64,000 nucleotides of DNA. It comes from Streptomyces ardesiacus (GTDB taxonomy: Bacteria > Actinomycetota > Actinomycetes > Streptomycetales > Streptomycetaceae). This document shows, piece after piece, positions 56,461 to 64,000 of this stretch (the first letter of the stretch is position 1; the number at the start of each line of letters is the position of its first letter). The translations under genes and the position numbers were made by a program. The DNA lies in contig NZ_BEWC01000002.1 in the NCBI RefSeq assembly GCF_003112575.1, forward strand, positions 682,001 through 746,000. The letters are read 5' to 3'. The notes beneath the pieces are model-generated. The model saw nothing but the letters and a program-made list of their open reading frames with translations. It was not told the DNA's origin and made no database searches.

Positions 56461-59400
56461 GTGCGCGCCCACATCACCGATCCCGAGCAGCTCAAGGAGC
56501 TCCTCGGGATCCCCTTCACCCCGGAGCAGACGGCCTGCATCGTCGCGCCGCCCGCCCCGCAGGTGATCGTGGCCGGAGCCGGGTCGGGCAAGACGACGGT
56601 GATGGCGGCACGCGTGGTGTGGCTGGTCGGCACCGGCCAGGTCGCTCCGGAACAGGTCCTCGGCCTCACCTTCACCAACAAGGCGGCCGGCGAACTCGCC
56701 GAACGCGTTCGCAAGGCGCTGGTCAGGGCGGGCGTGACCGACCCGGACGCCATCGACCCCGACCACCCGCCGGGCGAACCGGCGATCTCGACCTACCACG
56801 CGTTCGCGGGCCGCCTCCTGACCGACCACGGCCTGCGCATCGGCCTCGAGCCGACCTCCCGCCTGCTCGCCGACGCCACCCGCTACCAGCTCGCCGCGCG
56901 GGTCCTGCGCGAGGCCCCCGGCCCCTACCCGGCACTCGCCCGGTCCTTCGCCGACCTGGTCAGCGACCTCCTCGCCCTCGACGCGGAACTCTCCGAGCAC
57001 CTCGTGCGCCCCGAGGACCTGCTCGCCCGGGACACCGGTCTCCTGGACGCGCTGGCGGACGTCCGGCTCAGCAACGCCGATCTGCGCAAGGTCCCCGAGG
57101 CAGCCGCCGCCCGACGCGAACTGACCGACCTGGTGATCCGCTACCGGGCCGCCAAACGCCGCCAGGACCTCCTCGACTTCGGGGACCAGATCGCCCTGTC
57201 CGCGCAGCTCGCCGGGCTCCCCGAGGTGGGCCGCGTCCTGCGCGACGAGTACCGGGTCGTGCTGCTCGACGAGTACCAGGACACCTCCGTGGCCCAGCGC
57301 ATCCTCCTGGCCGGGCTGTTCGGCGGCGGCACCGGCCACCCCGTGACCGCCGTGGGCGACCCCTGCCAGGCGATCTACGGCTGGCGCGGCGCCTCCGTCG
57401 CCAACCTCGACGATTTCCCGGACCACTTCGCCCGCGCGGACGGACGCCCCGCGGTCCGCCAGGCGCTCAGCGAGAACCGCCGCAGCGGCGGCCGCCTCCT
57501 GGACCTCGCCAATGGCCTCGCCGAGCCCCTGCGCGCCATGCACGCGGGCGTGGAGGCCCTGCGGCCCGCCCCGGGCGCCGAACGCGACGGCTCGGTCCGC
57601 TGCGCCCTGCTGCGCACCCACGCCGAGGAGATCGACTGGATCGCCGACTCCGTCGCCCACCTCGTGCGTACCGGCACCGCGCCCGGTGAGGTCGCCGTCC
57701 TGTGCCGCACCGCGTCCGACTTCGCCGAGATCCAGGGCGCGCTGGTGGCCCGTGACGTCCCCGTCGAGGTCGTCGGCCTGTCCGGACTGCTGCACCTGCC
57801 CGAGGTCGCCGACCTCGTCGCCGTCTGCGAGGTCCTCCAGGACCCGGGCGCCAACGCCTCCCTGGTCCGGCTGCTCTCCGGCCCGCGCTGGCGCATCGGC
57901 CCGCGCGACCTCGCCCTCCTGGGGCGCCGCGCCCGGCTGCTCGTGAGCCACGCGCGCGTGGAGGGCGGCGACGACCCCGACCGGAGGCTGGCCGAGGCCG
58001 TCGAGGGGGTCGACCCGTCCGAGGTGACATCGCTCGCGGACGCCCTCGACACCTTCCTCGAGACACCGCTGGACGGCTCCGGCGACGACGACGGGCTGCC
58101 CTTCTCGCCGGACGCACGCGTGCGGTTCGCACGGCTGGCCACCGAACTGCGCGAGCTGCGCCGGGCCCTGTCCGACCCGCTCATGGACGTCCTGCACCGC
58201 GTCCTCGCCGTCACCGGCCTGGAGGTCGAGCTGTCGGCCTCCCCGCACGCCCTGGCCGCCCGCCGCCGCGAGACCCTGTCCAACTTCCTCGACGTCGCCG
58301 CGTCCTTCGCCGCGAGCGACAGCGAGGCCACCCTGCTCGCCTTCCTCGGCTTCCTGCGTACCGCGGCGCAGTACGAGAAGGGGCTGGACAACGCGCTGCC
58401 CGGCGGGGAGAACACCGTCAAGGTGCTCACCGCGCACAAGTCCAAGGGCCTCGAATGGGACGTCGTCGCCGTGCCCGGTCTCGTCACCGGCACCTTCCCC
58501 AGCGGCCAGGGCCGCGAGAAGTGGACCGCCCAGGGCAGGGTGCTGCCGCACGGTCTGCGCGGCGACGCCGACACCCTGCCCGACGTCGCCTCCTGGGACT
58601 CCCGCGGTCTGAAGGACTTCCACGCGGCCATGAAGGAGCACCAGCACACCGAGGAGCTCCGCCTCGGCTACGTCACCTTCACCCGCCCCCGTTCCCTGCT
58701 CCTCGGCTCCGGCCACTGGTGGGGGCCCAGCCAGAAGAAGCCCCGCGGCCCGTCCGACTTCCTCACGGCCCTGTACGAACACTGCGCCGCCGGACACGGC
58801 GAGATCGAGGCCTGGGCGGACGAACCGGCCGAGGACGAGGAGAACCCGGCCCTGCACCGGGCGACCGCCGACGAGGTCTGGCCCCTGCCCCTGGACGACG
58901 AGGCACTCGCCCGCCGTCGGACCGCCGCGGAGACGGTCCTCGCCCACCTGGACGCCCTCGCCACCGGCCAGGACGGTCCTCCCGCCGCCCCCGGCGCCTA
59001 CGACGACCCGGACTGGCCGCCACCCCCCGAGGACGACGAGGCGCCCTCGGACGCAGCGGATGCCGGCTGGAGCGGGGACCCCGCCGACTGGGACACCTGG
59101 ACCACGGACCGCCCGGCCGCCCCGCACGACACCCGCCCCGCGCGGGAGCACCCCACCGTCCCTCACCAGGCGACGCCTGCCGAACGGCGCCCGGGCGACG
59201 CCCCCGTCCCCGGCCCCGCGCGCCTCACCCCGGAAGAGGCCCGGACCGTCGCCTCCTGGGACCGCGACCTGGACGCGCTCACCGGCGAGCTCCTGCGCGC
59301 GCGAGAGAGCGTCACCGAGGTGCCGCTTCCGGCCTCGCTGACCGCCTCCCAGGTGCTGAGCCTGGCCGCCGACCCGGACGGTTTCGCCCAGGAGCTGGCC

Positions 59401-59955
59401 CGTCCCATGCCCCGCCCGCCGCGGCCCGCGGCCCGCCGCGGCACCCGTTTCCACGCCTGGGTGGAGGCCCGGTTCGAACCTCTGGCGCTGCCCCTGCTGG
59501 AACCGGAGGAACTGCCCGGCGGCGACGCCGAGATCGCCGACGAACAGGACCTGGAGTTCCTCAAGGACGCCTTCGAACGCACCGAGTACGCCCGCCGCAC
59601 CCCGTTCCGCGTCGAGGCGCCCTTCCAGCTCTCCCTGGCCGGCCGGATCGTGCGCGGCCGCATCGACGCCGTCTACAAGGAGGGGGACGGGGACACCGCG
59701 ACGTACGAGATCGTCGACTGGAAGACGAACCGCGCCGCCACCGCGGACCCGCTCCAGCTCGCGCTCTACCGCATCGCCTGGGCCGAGCAGCAGGGCGTAC
59801 CGCCCGCCTCGGTGACGGCCTCCTTCCTGTACGTACGCACCGGCGAGGTCGTGCGGCCCGAGGGGCTGCCGGACCGCGCGGCGCTCGAGAAACTGCTGCT
59901 GGCCGAGCCGGCCGGTGACGAACCGCACGGTCGGGGTGTCCCCGCGGGCCGATAG
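56461..59955 (+). CDS. adnB: AdnB subunit of the AdnAB helicase-nuclease
   Basis: 1164 residues. SF1A helicase plus C-terminal RecB-family nuclease. Walker A is GAGSGKTTVMAARV (about 39-46), Walker B LLDEYQDTSVAQR (about 268), AVGDPCQAIYGWRGA, LTAHKSKGLEWDVVAVPG, and the nuclease YEIVDWKTNRAATADP (Asp near 1085). In AdnAB, this subunit supplies the main ATP-driven motor, and both subunits cut DNA. No AddB-type C-terminal cysteine cluster is visible, in contrast to AdnA. The frame extends to 56437, but GTG 56461 sits seven bases after the RecA-NDp -10. Positional match of Rv3201c. Its own damage promoter would allow expression independent of adnA. Confidence 0.93.
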   Translation: MRAHITDPEQLKELLGIPFTPEQTACIVAPPAPQVIVAGAGSGKTTVMAARVVWLVGTGQVAPEQVLGLTFTNKAAGELAERVRKALVRAGVTDPDAIDPDHPPGEPAISTYHAFAGRLLTDHGLRIGLEPTSRLLADATRYQLAARVLREAPGPYPALARSFADLVSDLLALDAELSEHLVRPEDLLARDTGLLDALADVRLSNADLRKVPEAAAARRELTDLVIRYRAAKRRQDLLDFGDQIALSAQLAGLPEVGRVLRDEYRVVLLDEYQDTSVAQRILLAGLFGGGTGHPVTAVGDPCQAIYGWRGASVANLDDFPDHFARADGRPAVRQALSENRRSGGRLLDLANGLAEPLRAMHAGVEALRPAPGAERDGSVRCALLRTHAEEIDWIADSVAHLVRTGTAPGEVAVLCRTASDFAEIQGALVARDVPVEVVGLSGLLHLPEVADLVAVCEVLQDPGANASLVRLLSGPRWRIGPRDLALLGRRARLLVSHARVEGGDDPDRRLAEAVEGVDPSEVTSLADALDTFLETPLDGSGDDDGLPFSPDARVRFARLATELRELRRALSDPLMDVLHRVLAVTGLEVELSASPHALAARRRETLSNFLDVAASFAASDSEATLLAFLGFLRTAAQYEKGLDNALPGGENTVKVLTAHKSKGLEWDVVAVPGLVTGTFPSGQGREKWTAQGRVLPHGLRGDADTLPDVASWDSRGLKDFHAAMKEHQHTEELRLGYVTFTRPRSLLLGSGHWWGPSQKKPRGPSDFLTALYEHCAAGHGEIEAWADEPAEDEENPALHRATADEVWPLPLDDEALARRRTAAETVLAHLDALATGQDGPPAAPGAYDDPDWPPPPEDDEAPSDAADAGWSGDPADWDTWTTDRPAAPHDTRPAREHPTVPHQATPAERRPGDAPVPGPARLTPEEARTVASWDRDLDALTGELLRARESVTEVPLPASLTASQVLSLAADPDGFAQELARPMPRPPRPAARRGTRFHAWVEARFEPLALPLLEPEELPGGDAEIADEQDLEFLKDAFERTEYARRTPFRVEAPFQLSLAGRIVRGRIDAVYKEGDGDTATYEIVDWKTNRAATADPLQLALYRIAWAEQQGVPPASVTASFLYVRTGEVVRPEGLPDRAALEKLLLAEPAGDEPHGRGVPAGR

Positions 59956-59958
59956 GCT
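59953..59958 (+). promoter_or_regulatory. -10 box of a leaderless M20 peptidase promoter, overlapping the adnB stop
   Basis: TAGGCT includes the TAG stop codon of adnB (59953-59955) and is followed by seven bases and ATG 59966, again without a Shine-Dalgarno sequence. Confidence 0.5.
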
Positions 59959-59965
59959 CGTAAGC

Positions 59966-61378
59966 ATGAGCCACCCCGTTGACGATGCTGTCAGCGCTGT
60001 CCGCACGTACATCGAACAGCACCGCGCCGCCTTCCTCGACGACCTCGTCGACTGGCTGCGCATCCCGTCCGTGTCGGCGCAGCCCGACCACGCGACCGAT
60101 GTCCGCCGCAGCGCCGACTGGCTCGCCGCCAGACTGCAGGAGACCGGCTTCCCCACCGCCGAGGTCTGGCCCACCCCCGGTGCTCCCGCGGTCTTCGCCG
60201 AGTGGCCCTCCGGGGACCCGCAGGCACCGACGGTCCTCGTGTACGGCCACCACGACGTACAGCCCGCCGCCCGCGAGGACGGCTGGAGCAGCGAGCCCTT
60301 CGAACCGGTCGTCCGGGAGAACCGCCTGTACGCGCGCGGGGCGGCCGACGACAAAGGGCAGGTGTTCTTCCACACACTCGGGGTCCGCGCCCACCTCGCC
60401 GCCACCGGCCGCACCGCCCCCGCGGTCAACCTCAAGCTGCTGATCGAGGGCGAGGAGGAGTCCGGCTCCCCGCACTTCCGCGCCCTCGTCGAGGAGCACG
60501 CCGCGCGGCTCACCGCCGACGCGGTGATCGTCTCCGACACCGGCATGTGGTCCGAGGACACCCCCACGGTCTGCACCGGCATGCGGGGCCTCGCCGAGTG
60601 CGAGATCCGCCTGCACGGCCCCGGCCAGGACATCCACTCCGGGTCCTTCGGTGGCGCGGTCCCCAACCCGGCCACCGCCGTCGCCCGCCTCGTGGCCGCC
60701 CTGCACGACGAGCACGCGCGCGTGGCGATCCCCGGCTTCTACGACGGCGTGATCGAACTCACCGACCGCGAACGCGAGCTCTTCGCCGAGCTGCCCTTCG
60801 ACGAAGGGCAGTGGCTGCGCACGGCCAAGTCCCGCGCCACCCACGGCGAGGCCGGACACACCACCCTGGAGCGCATCTGGGCCCGCCCCACCGCCGAGGT
60901 CAACGGCATCGGCGGCGGCTACCAGGGCCCCGGCAGCAAGACGATCATCCCGGCGTCCGCCATGGTGAAGCTCTCCTTCCGTCTCGTCGCCGGCCAGGAC
61001 CCCGACCACGTGGAGAAGGCCGTCCGTGCCTGGGCCGCCGAGCAGGTGCCCGAGGGCATCCGCTGCGAGATCGCCTTCGGTCCGGCCACCCGCCCGTGCC
61101 TGACGCCGCTGGACCACCCGGCCCTGCGGTCCGTGGTCCGCGCGATGGGCCGCGCCTTCGACGCACCGGTGCGCTTCACCCGGGAAGGGGGCTCCGGACC
61201 GGCCGCCGACCTCCAGGAGGTCCTCGACGCCCCGGTGCTGTTCCTCGGCATCTCCGTCCCGTCCGACGGCTGGCACGCCCCCGACGAGAAGGTGGAACTG
61301 GACCTGCTCCTCAAGGGCGTCGAAACCTCCGCCCACCTCTGGGGCGACCTGGCGGAGTACTGGCGTCACGCGCCCTGA
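59966..61378 (+). CDS. M20-family dipeptidase
   Basis: 470 residues, a zinc-dependent M20 peptidase of the CNDP/PepV type. Metal motifs are VLVYGHHDVQPAA (His, Asp), LYARGAADDKGQVFFH (bridging Asp), LIEGEEESGSPHF (Glu pair), VIVSDTGMWS and a final histidine in WHAPDEKVELDLL. A lid domain with DIHSGSFGGAVPNPA lies between. No signal peptide, so it is cytoplasmic and likely cleaves dipeptides or N-acyl amino acids. ATG 59966 fits a leaderless promoter; the open frame begins at 59915. It follows adnB on the same strand. Confidence 0.9.
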   Translation: MSHPVDDAVSAVRTYIEQHRAAFLDDLVDWLRIPSVSAQPDHATDVRRSADWLAARLQETGFPTAEVWPTPGAPAVFAEWPSGDPQAPTVLVYGHHDVQPAAREDGWSSEPFEPVVRENRLYARGAADDKGQVFFHTLGVRAHLAATGRTAPAVNLKLLIEGEEESGSPHFRALVEEHAARLTADAVIVSDTGMWSEDTPTVCTGMRGLAECEIRLHGPGQDIHSGSFGGAVPNPATAVARLVAALHDEHARVAIPGFYDGVIELTDRERELFAELPFDEGQWLRTAKSRATHGEAGHTTLERIWARPTAEVNGIGGGYQGPGSKTIIPASAMVKLSFRLVAGQDPDHVEKAVRAWAAEQVPEGIRCEIAFGPATRPCLTPLDHPALRSVVRAMGRAFDAPVRFTREGGSGPAADLQEVLDAPVLFLGISVPSDGWHAPDEKVELDLLLKGVETSAHLWGDLAEYWRHAP

Positions 61379-61537
61379 GCACCGCGCACGGTCCGGGACC
61401 CGACCGGCACCGCGCGCGGCACACTGGAAAGGCCGCCCGCACCGCCGAGCCCTCCCGGACCCGGTCACCACCCGCCGTACGAACCGCTGAACCCGCCTGC
61501 CGAAACGAACCGCTCACCGGGGGAGTTGGAACCACTC

Positions 61538-62482
61538 GTGACCACCTGGACCGACCGCACCGCCGACCGTCCCATCTCGCTCACCGCCCCGAGCGGCATC
61601 GACCGCGCCGCCCACCACCGCCTCGACGAGGCCTGGCTCGCGGCTGCGTGGAGCCACCCCTCGACGCGCTGCTTCGTGGTGTCCGGCGGCCAGGTCCTCA
61701 TCGACGAGACACCGGACGGGGCCACCGAGCTGGTCATGACCCCCTCGTTCGAGGCCCCGCTCACCGAGGCACACCGCTACTTCCTGGGCACCGACGCGGA
61801 CGGGACCAGCTACTTCGCCCTGCAGAAGGACTCCCTGCCCGGCCGCATGGACCAGTCCGCGCGCCCGGCGGGACTGCGCGAGGCCGGCCTGCTCCTGTCG
61901 GACCGCGACGCCGGACTGATGGCCCACGCGGTCGCACTGGAAAACTGGCAGCGCCTGCACCGCTTCTGCTCCCGCTGCGGCGAGCGCACCGTCATCGCCG
62001 CGGCGGGCCACATCCGCCGTTGCCCCGCCTGCGGCGCCGAGCACTACCCGCGCACCGACCCCGCGGTGATCATGGCGGTCACGGACGGCGAGGACCGCAT
62101 CCTGCTCGGCCGCCAGGTGCACTGGCCCGAGGGCCGTTTCTCGACCCTCGCCGGTTTCGTGGAGCCGGGCGAGTCCATCGAGCAGTCGGTGCGCCGGGAG
62201 GTCCAGGAGGAGGTCGGCGTCGCCGTCGGCCAGGTCGAGTACGTCGCGAGCCAGCCGTGGCCCTTCCCGTCCAGCCTGATGCTCGGCTTCATGGCTCACG
62301 CCACCTCGACCGAGATCAACGTCGACGGCGACGAGATCCACGAGGCCCGCTGGTTCTCCCGCGAGGAGCTGGGCGCCGCCTTCGAGACCGGCGAAGTGCT
62401 GCCGCCCTACGGCATCTCGATCGCGGCCCGCCTCATCGAGCTGTGGTACGGCAAGCCGCTGCCGACGCGCGGCGCCTTCTGA
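61538..62482 (+). CDS. nudC: NAD+ diphosphatase NudC
   Basis: 314 residues. An N-terminal domain is followed by a zinc ribbon (CSRCGERT and CPACGAEHYPRTDPAVI) and the Nudix box GFVEPGESIEQSVRREVQEE with its catalytic glutamates, then SQPWPFPSSLMLGFMA, the SQPWPFPxS motif specific to NudC. The enzyme hydrolyses NADH/NAD+ to NMN and AMP and removes NAD caps from RNA 5' ends. GTG 61538 is chosen because the family begins TTWTDRTADRPISL; the TTG at 61526 abuts GGGGGAG too closely. Positional match of Rv3199c. It converges with the mycoredoxin gene. Confidence 0.93.
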   Translation: MTTWTDRTADRPISLTAPSGIDRAAHHRLDEAWLAAAWSHPSTRCFVVSGGQVLIDETPDGATELVMTPSFEAPLTEAHRYFLGTDADGTSYFALQKDSLPGRMDQSARPAGLREAGLLLSDRDAGLMAHAVALENWQRLHRFCSRCGERTVIAAAGHIRRCPACGAEHYPRTDPAVIMAVTDGEDRILLGRQVHWPEGRFSTLAGFVEPGESIEQSVRREVQEEVGVAVGQVEYVASQPWPFPSSLMLGFMAHATSTEINVDGDEIHEARWFSREELGAAFETGEVLPPYGISIAARLIELWYGKPLPTRGAF

Positions 62483-62500
62483 ACCCGGCACGGCACCGCG

Positions 62501-62541
62501 AGAGGGGCGGCCCTCCCGTCACACGGGAGGGCCGCCCCTCT
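62501..62541. terminator. Bidirectional terminator, nudC / mycoredoxin
   Basis: A 19-bp perfect stem (62501-62519 with 62523-62541) on a three-base CAC loop lies between the two convergent genes. With the 34391-34430 hairpin it is one of the two strongest inverted repeats here. Confidence 0.8.
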
Positions 62542-62577
62542 GCCACCGCCACGACCGACGCGGCCGTGGCGCACCGG

Positions 62578-62820
62578 CTACGCGCCGATCTTCTGCTTCA
62601 CCTGCGCCAGCGACGGGTTCGTCAGCGTCGACCCGTCGGGGAAGAGGACCGTCGGCACCGTCTGGTTTCCGCCATTCGCCTTCTCCACGAACGCGGCGGA
62701 CTCCGGGTCCTGCTCGATGTTGACCTCGGTGTACGCGATGCCCTCGCGGTCCATCTGGCTCTTCAGCCGACGGCAGTAGCCGCACCACGTGGTGCTGTAC
62801 ATCGTCACAGTGCCCGGCAT
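62578..62820 (-). CDS. Mycoredoxin-1-like glutaredoxin
   Basis: 80 residues of thioredoxin fold with the active-site motif TTWCGYCRRLKSQMDREGI (C-x2-C). The cis-proline region is NQTVPTVLFPDGSTLTNPS. Mycoredoxins reduce mycothiol-mixed disulfides in actinobacteria, which lack glutathione. ATG 62820 has AAGGAG about ten bases upstream; a longer frame exists but begins with no family similarity. It diverges from uvrD2, as Rv3198A does from Rv3198c. The glutaredoxin role is clear from the motif. That it uses mycothiol rather than another thiol is inferred from the phylum. Confidence 0.9.
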   Translation of the reverse strand: MPGTVTMYSTTWCGYCRRLKSQMDREGIAYTEVNIEQDPESAAFVEKANGGNQTVPTVLFPDGSTLTNPSLAQVKQKIGA

Positions 62821-63002
62821 GTCTCTCGTGCTCCTTCGGCGACTCGGGGAAGCGGCGGCTCGGGGATCGAGGTCGCACGAGGGGAACGTCCGGAGCGGCG
62901 CCACCATTCCCGCCGGGTGACGTCTGTCGCACGGTACGACAATCGGTGCGTGCCTGTGGACAGCCGACTCACCCGTCTCGCGAGACCTGGCAGCATTGCG
63001 GT

Positions 63003-64000
63003 GTGACAGCAGCAACGCACTCCACCCTCTTCCCGCAGGTACCGGACTCGGCCGACGCGGTGCTCGACGGGCTCGACCCCGAGCAGCGCGAGGTGGCGAC
63101 CACCCTGCGCGGCCCGGTGTGCGTGCTGGCGGGAGCCGGTACGGGCAAGACCCGCGCCATCACCCACCGCATCGCCTACGGGGTGCGCGCCGGCATCCTC
63201 CAGCCCTCCAGCGTGCTCGCCGTCACCTTCACCAACCGCGCGGCCGGGGAGATGCGCGGTCGGCTGCGCCAGCTCGGTGCGGCCGGGGTCCAGGCCCGCA
63301 CCTTCCACTCGGCGGCCCTGCGGCAGCTCCAGTACTTCTGGCCGAAAGCGATCGGTGGCTCCCTGCCCCGGCTCGTCGACCGCAAGATCCAGCTCGTCGC
63401 CGACGCGGCCGCCGCCTGCCGCATCCGCCTCGACCGGGGTGAGCTGAGGGACGCCACCGCGGAGATCGAGTGGTCCAAGGTGACCCAGACCGTCCCCGCC
63501 GACTACGCCCTGGCGGCGGCCAAGGCCGGCCGCGAGACCCCCCGCGACCCGGCGGAGATCGCGCAGCTCTACGCCGCCTACGAGGATCTCAAGCGCACCC
63601 GCTCCGTGATCGACTTCGAGGACGTACTGCTGCTGACGGTGGCCGTCCTCCAGGACCGGCACGACGTCGCCGAGCAGGTCCGCGCCCAGTACCAGCACTT
63701 CGTCGTCGACGAGTACCAGGACGTCAGCCCCCTCCAGCAGCGGCTGCTGGAGCTGTGGCTCGGAGACCGCGACGACCTGTGCGTGGTCGGCGACGCCAGC
63801 CAGACGATCTACTCCTTCACGGGAGCAACCCCCGACCACCTGCTCGACTTCCGCGTCCGCCACCCCGGCGCCACCGTCGTCAAGCTGGTCCGCGACTACC
63901 GGTCCACCCCCCAGGTCGTCCACCTCGCCAACGGCCTCCTCGCCCAGGCGCGGGGCAGGGCCGCCGACCACCGCCTGGAGCTGGTGTCCCAGCGCCCCGC
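63003..64000 (+). CDS. uvrD2: UvrD2-type SF1 helicase, N-terminal part
   Basis: The first 332 codons are present and the gene runs off the window. The SF1 motor starts with LDPEQREVATTLRGPVCVLA, Walker A GAGTGKTRAITHRIAYG (about 43-50), VTFTNRAAGEMRGRL, Walker B FVVDEYQDVSPLQQRLLELW (about 234) and CVVGDASQTIYSFTGATP. The last is typical of UvrD2, whose C-terminal HRDC domain and zinc motif would lie outside. UvrD2 is an essential actinobacterial DNA helicase. GTG 63003 follows CAGCAT by six bases, a weak leaderless arrangement. Positional match of Rv3198c. Confidence 0.88.
   Translation, partial: MTAATHSTLFPQVPDSADAVLDGLDPEQREVATTLRGPVCVLAGAGTGKTRAITHRIAYGVRAGILQPSSVLAVTFTNRAAGEMRGRLRQLGAAGVQARTFHSAALRQLQYFWPKAIGGSLPRLVDRKIQLVADAAAACRIRLDRGELRDATAEIEWSKVTQTVPADYALAAAKAGRETPRDPAEIAQLYAAYEDLKRTRSVIDFEDVLLLTVAVLQDRHDVAEQVRAQYQHFVVDEYQDVSPLQQRLLELWLGDRDDLCVVGDASQTIYSFTGATPDHLLDFRVRHPGATVVKLVRDYRSTPQVVHLANGLLAQARGRAADHRLELVSQRP

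Noticed and set aside
53752..60675. Very long minus-strand frames opposite adnA and adnB (891 and 1413 residues)
   Set aside because: These come from third-position GC bias opposite two large helicase genes and lack any recognisable domain.
62983..63003. RecA-NDp promoter in front of uvrD2
   Set aside because: The -10-like CAGCAT has no TGTC(A/G)G element at the required distance, so I do not claim damage control there.

Overview
The window is high-GC actinobacterial chromosome, almost certainly Streptomyces. Codon third positions are strongly G/C, many genes start with GTG, stop-start overlaps of the GTGA and ATGA type are common, and several genes look leaderless with a TAnnnT box 6-7 nt before the start. 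The families and their order match the conserved core arm of Streptomyces chromosomes. They also match two blocks of the Mycobacterium tuberculosis genome (fdxC-dapC-dapE-folP2-tagA-sigE-rseA-htrA-tatB-mrp-corA, and rhlE to uvrD2). I see no tRNA, rRNA, CRISPR array, prophage or insertion sequence.

Left block (1-23.9 kb): a partial SirB1-type protein, a GNAT acetyltransferase, ferredoxin (fdxA) and two lysine/diaminopimelate genes (dapC, dapE). Next come a LOG-family protein, a folP2-like dihydropteroate synthase, a DivIVA-domain/tag pair, a PaaG-like crotonase and a DUF3117 peptide. An O-methyltransferase diverges from an ECF sigma / zinc anti-sigma / HtrA protease / TatB envelope-stress cluster. 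Mrp ATPase, a DUF1003 membrane protein with a channel-less MgtE-like protein, a lipoprotein and CorA follow, then a SUFU-domain protein.

Middle block (23.9-38.9 kb): an MFS exporter with an operator-containing promoter, DUF6758, a PHP phosphoesterase, MarC, a 50-aa peptide, an NYN nuclease-like protein and alpha/beta hydrolases. Then a DEAD-box helicase with a long repetitive basic tail, a ferritin-like MiaE_2 protein, DUF3107, a TetR regulator and a DUF3152 metalloprotease.

Accessory-looking cassette (39.1-44.4 kb): a PelF-like glycosyltransferase, a polytopic membrane protein, a sugar-nucleotide epimerase and a spherulin-4/Sph3-like glycosidase are packed head to tail. They could make or trim a Pel- or galactosaminogalactan-like amino-sugar polymer. 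Three of the four genes carry in-frame tandem repeats.

Right block (44.4-64 kb): the sulfur-carrier activator moeZ, two tandem secreted peptidases, a large UPF0104 membrane protein with a degenerate kinase domain, and a genome-maintenance run. That run holds an alkyltransferase-like protein, adnA, adnB, an M20 peptidase, nudC, a mycoredoxin and a partial uvrD2. adnB is preceded by a close match to the RecA-NDp (ClpR/PafBC) DNA-damage promoter, and weaker forms precede the alkyltransferase-like gene and the divIVA-tag pair. An O-methyltransferase gene has no ATG, GTG or TTG where its homologues begin and probably starts at ATT.
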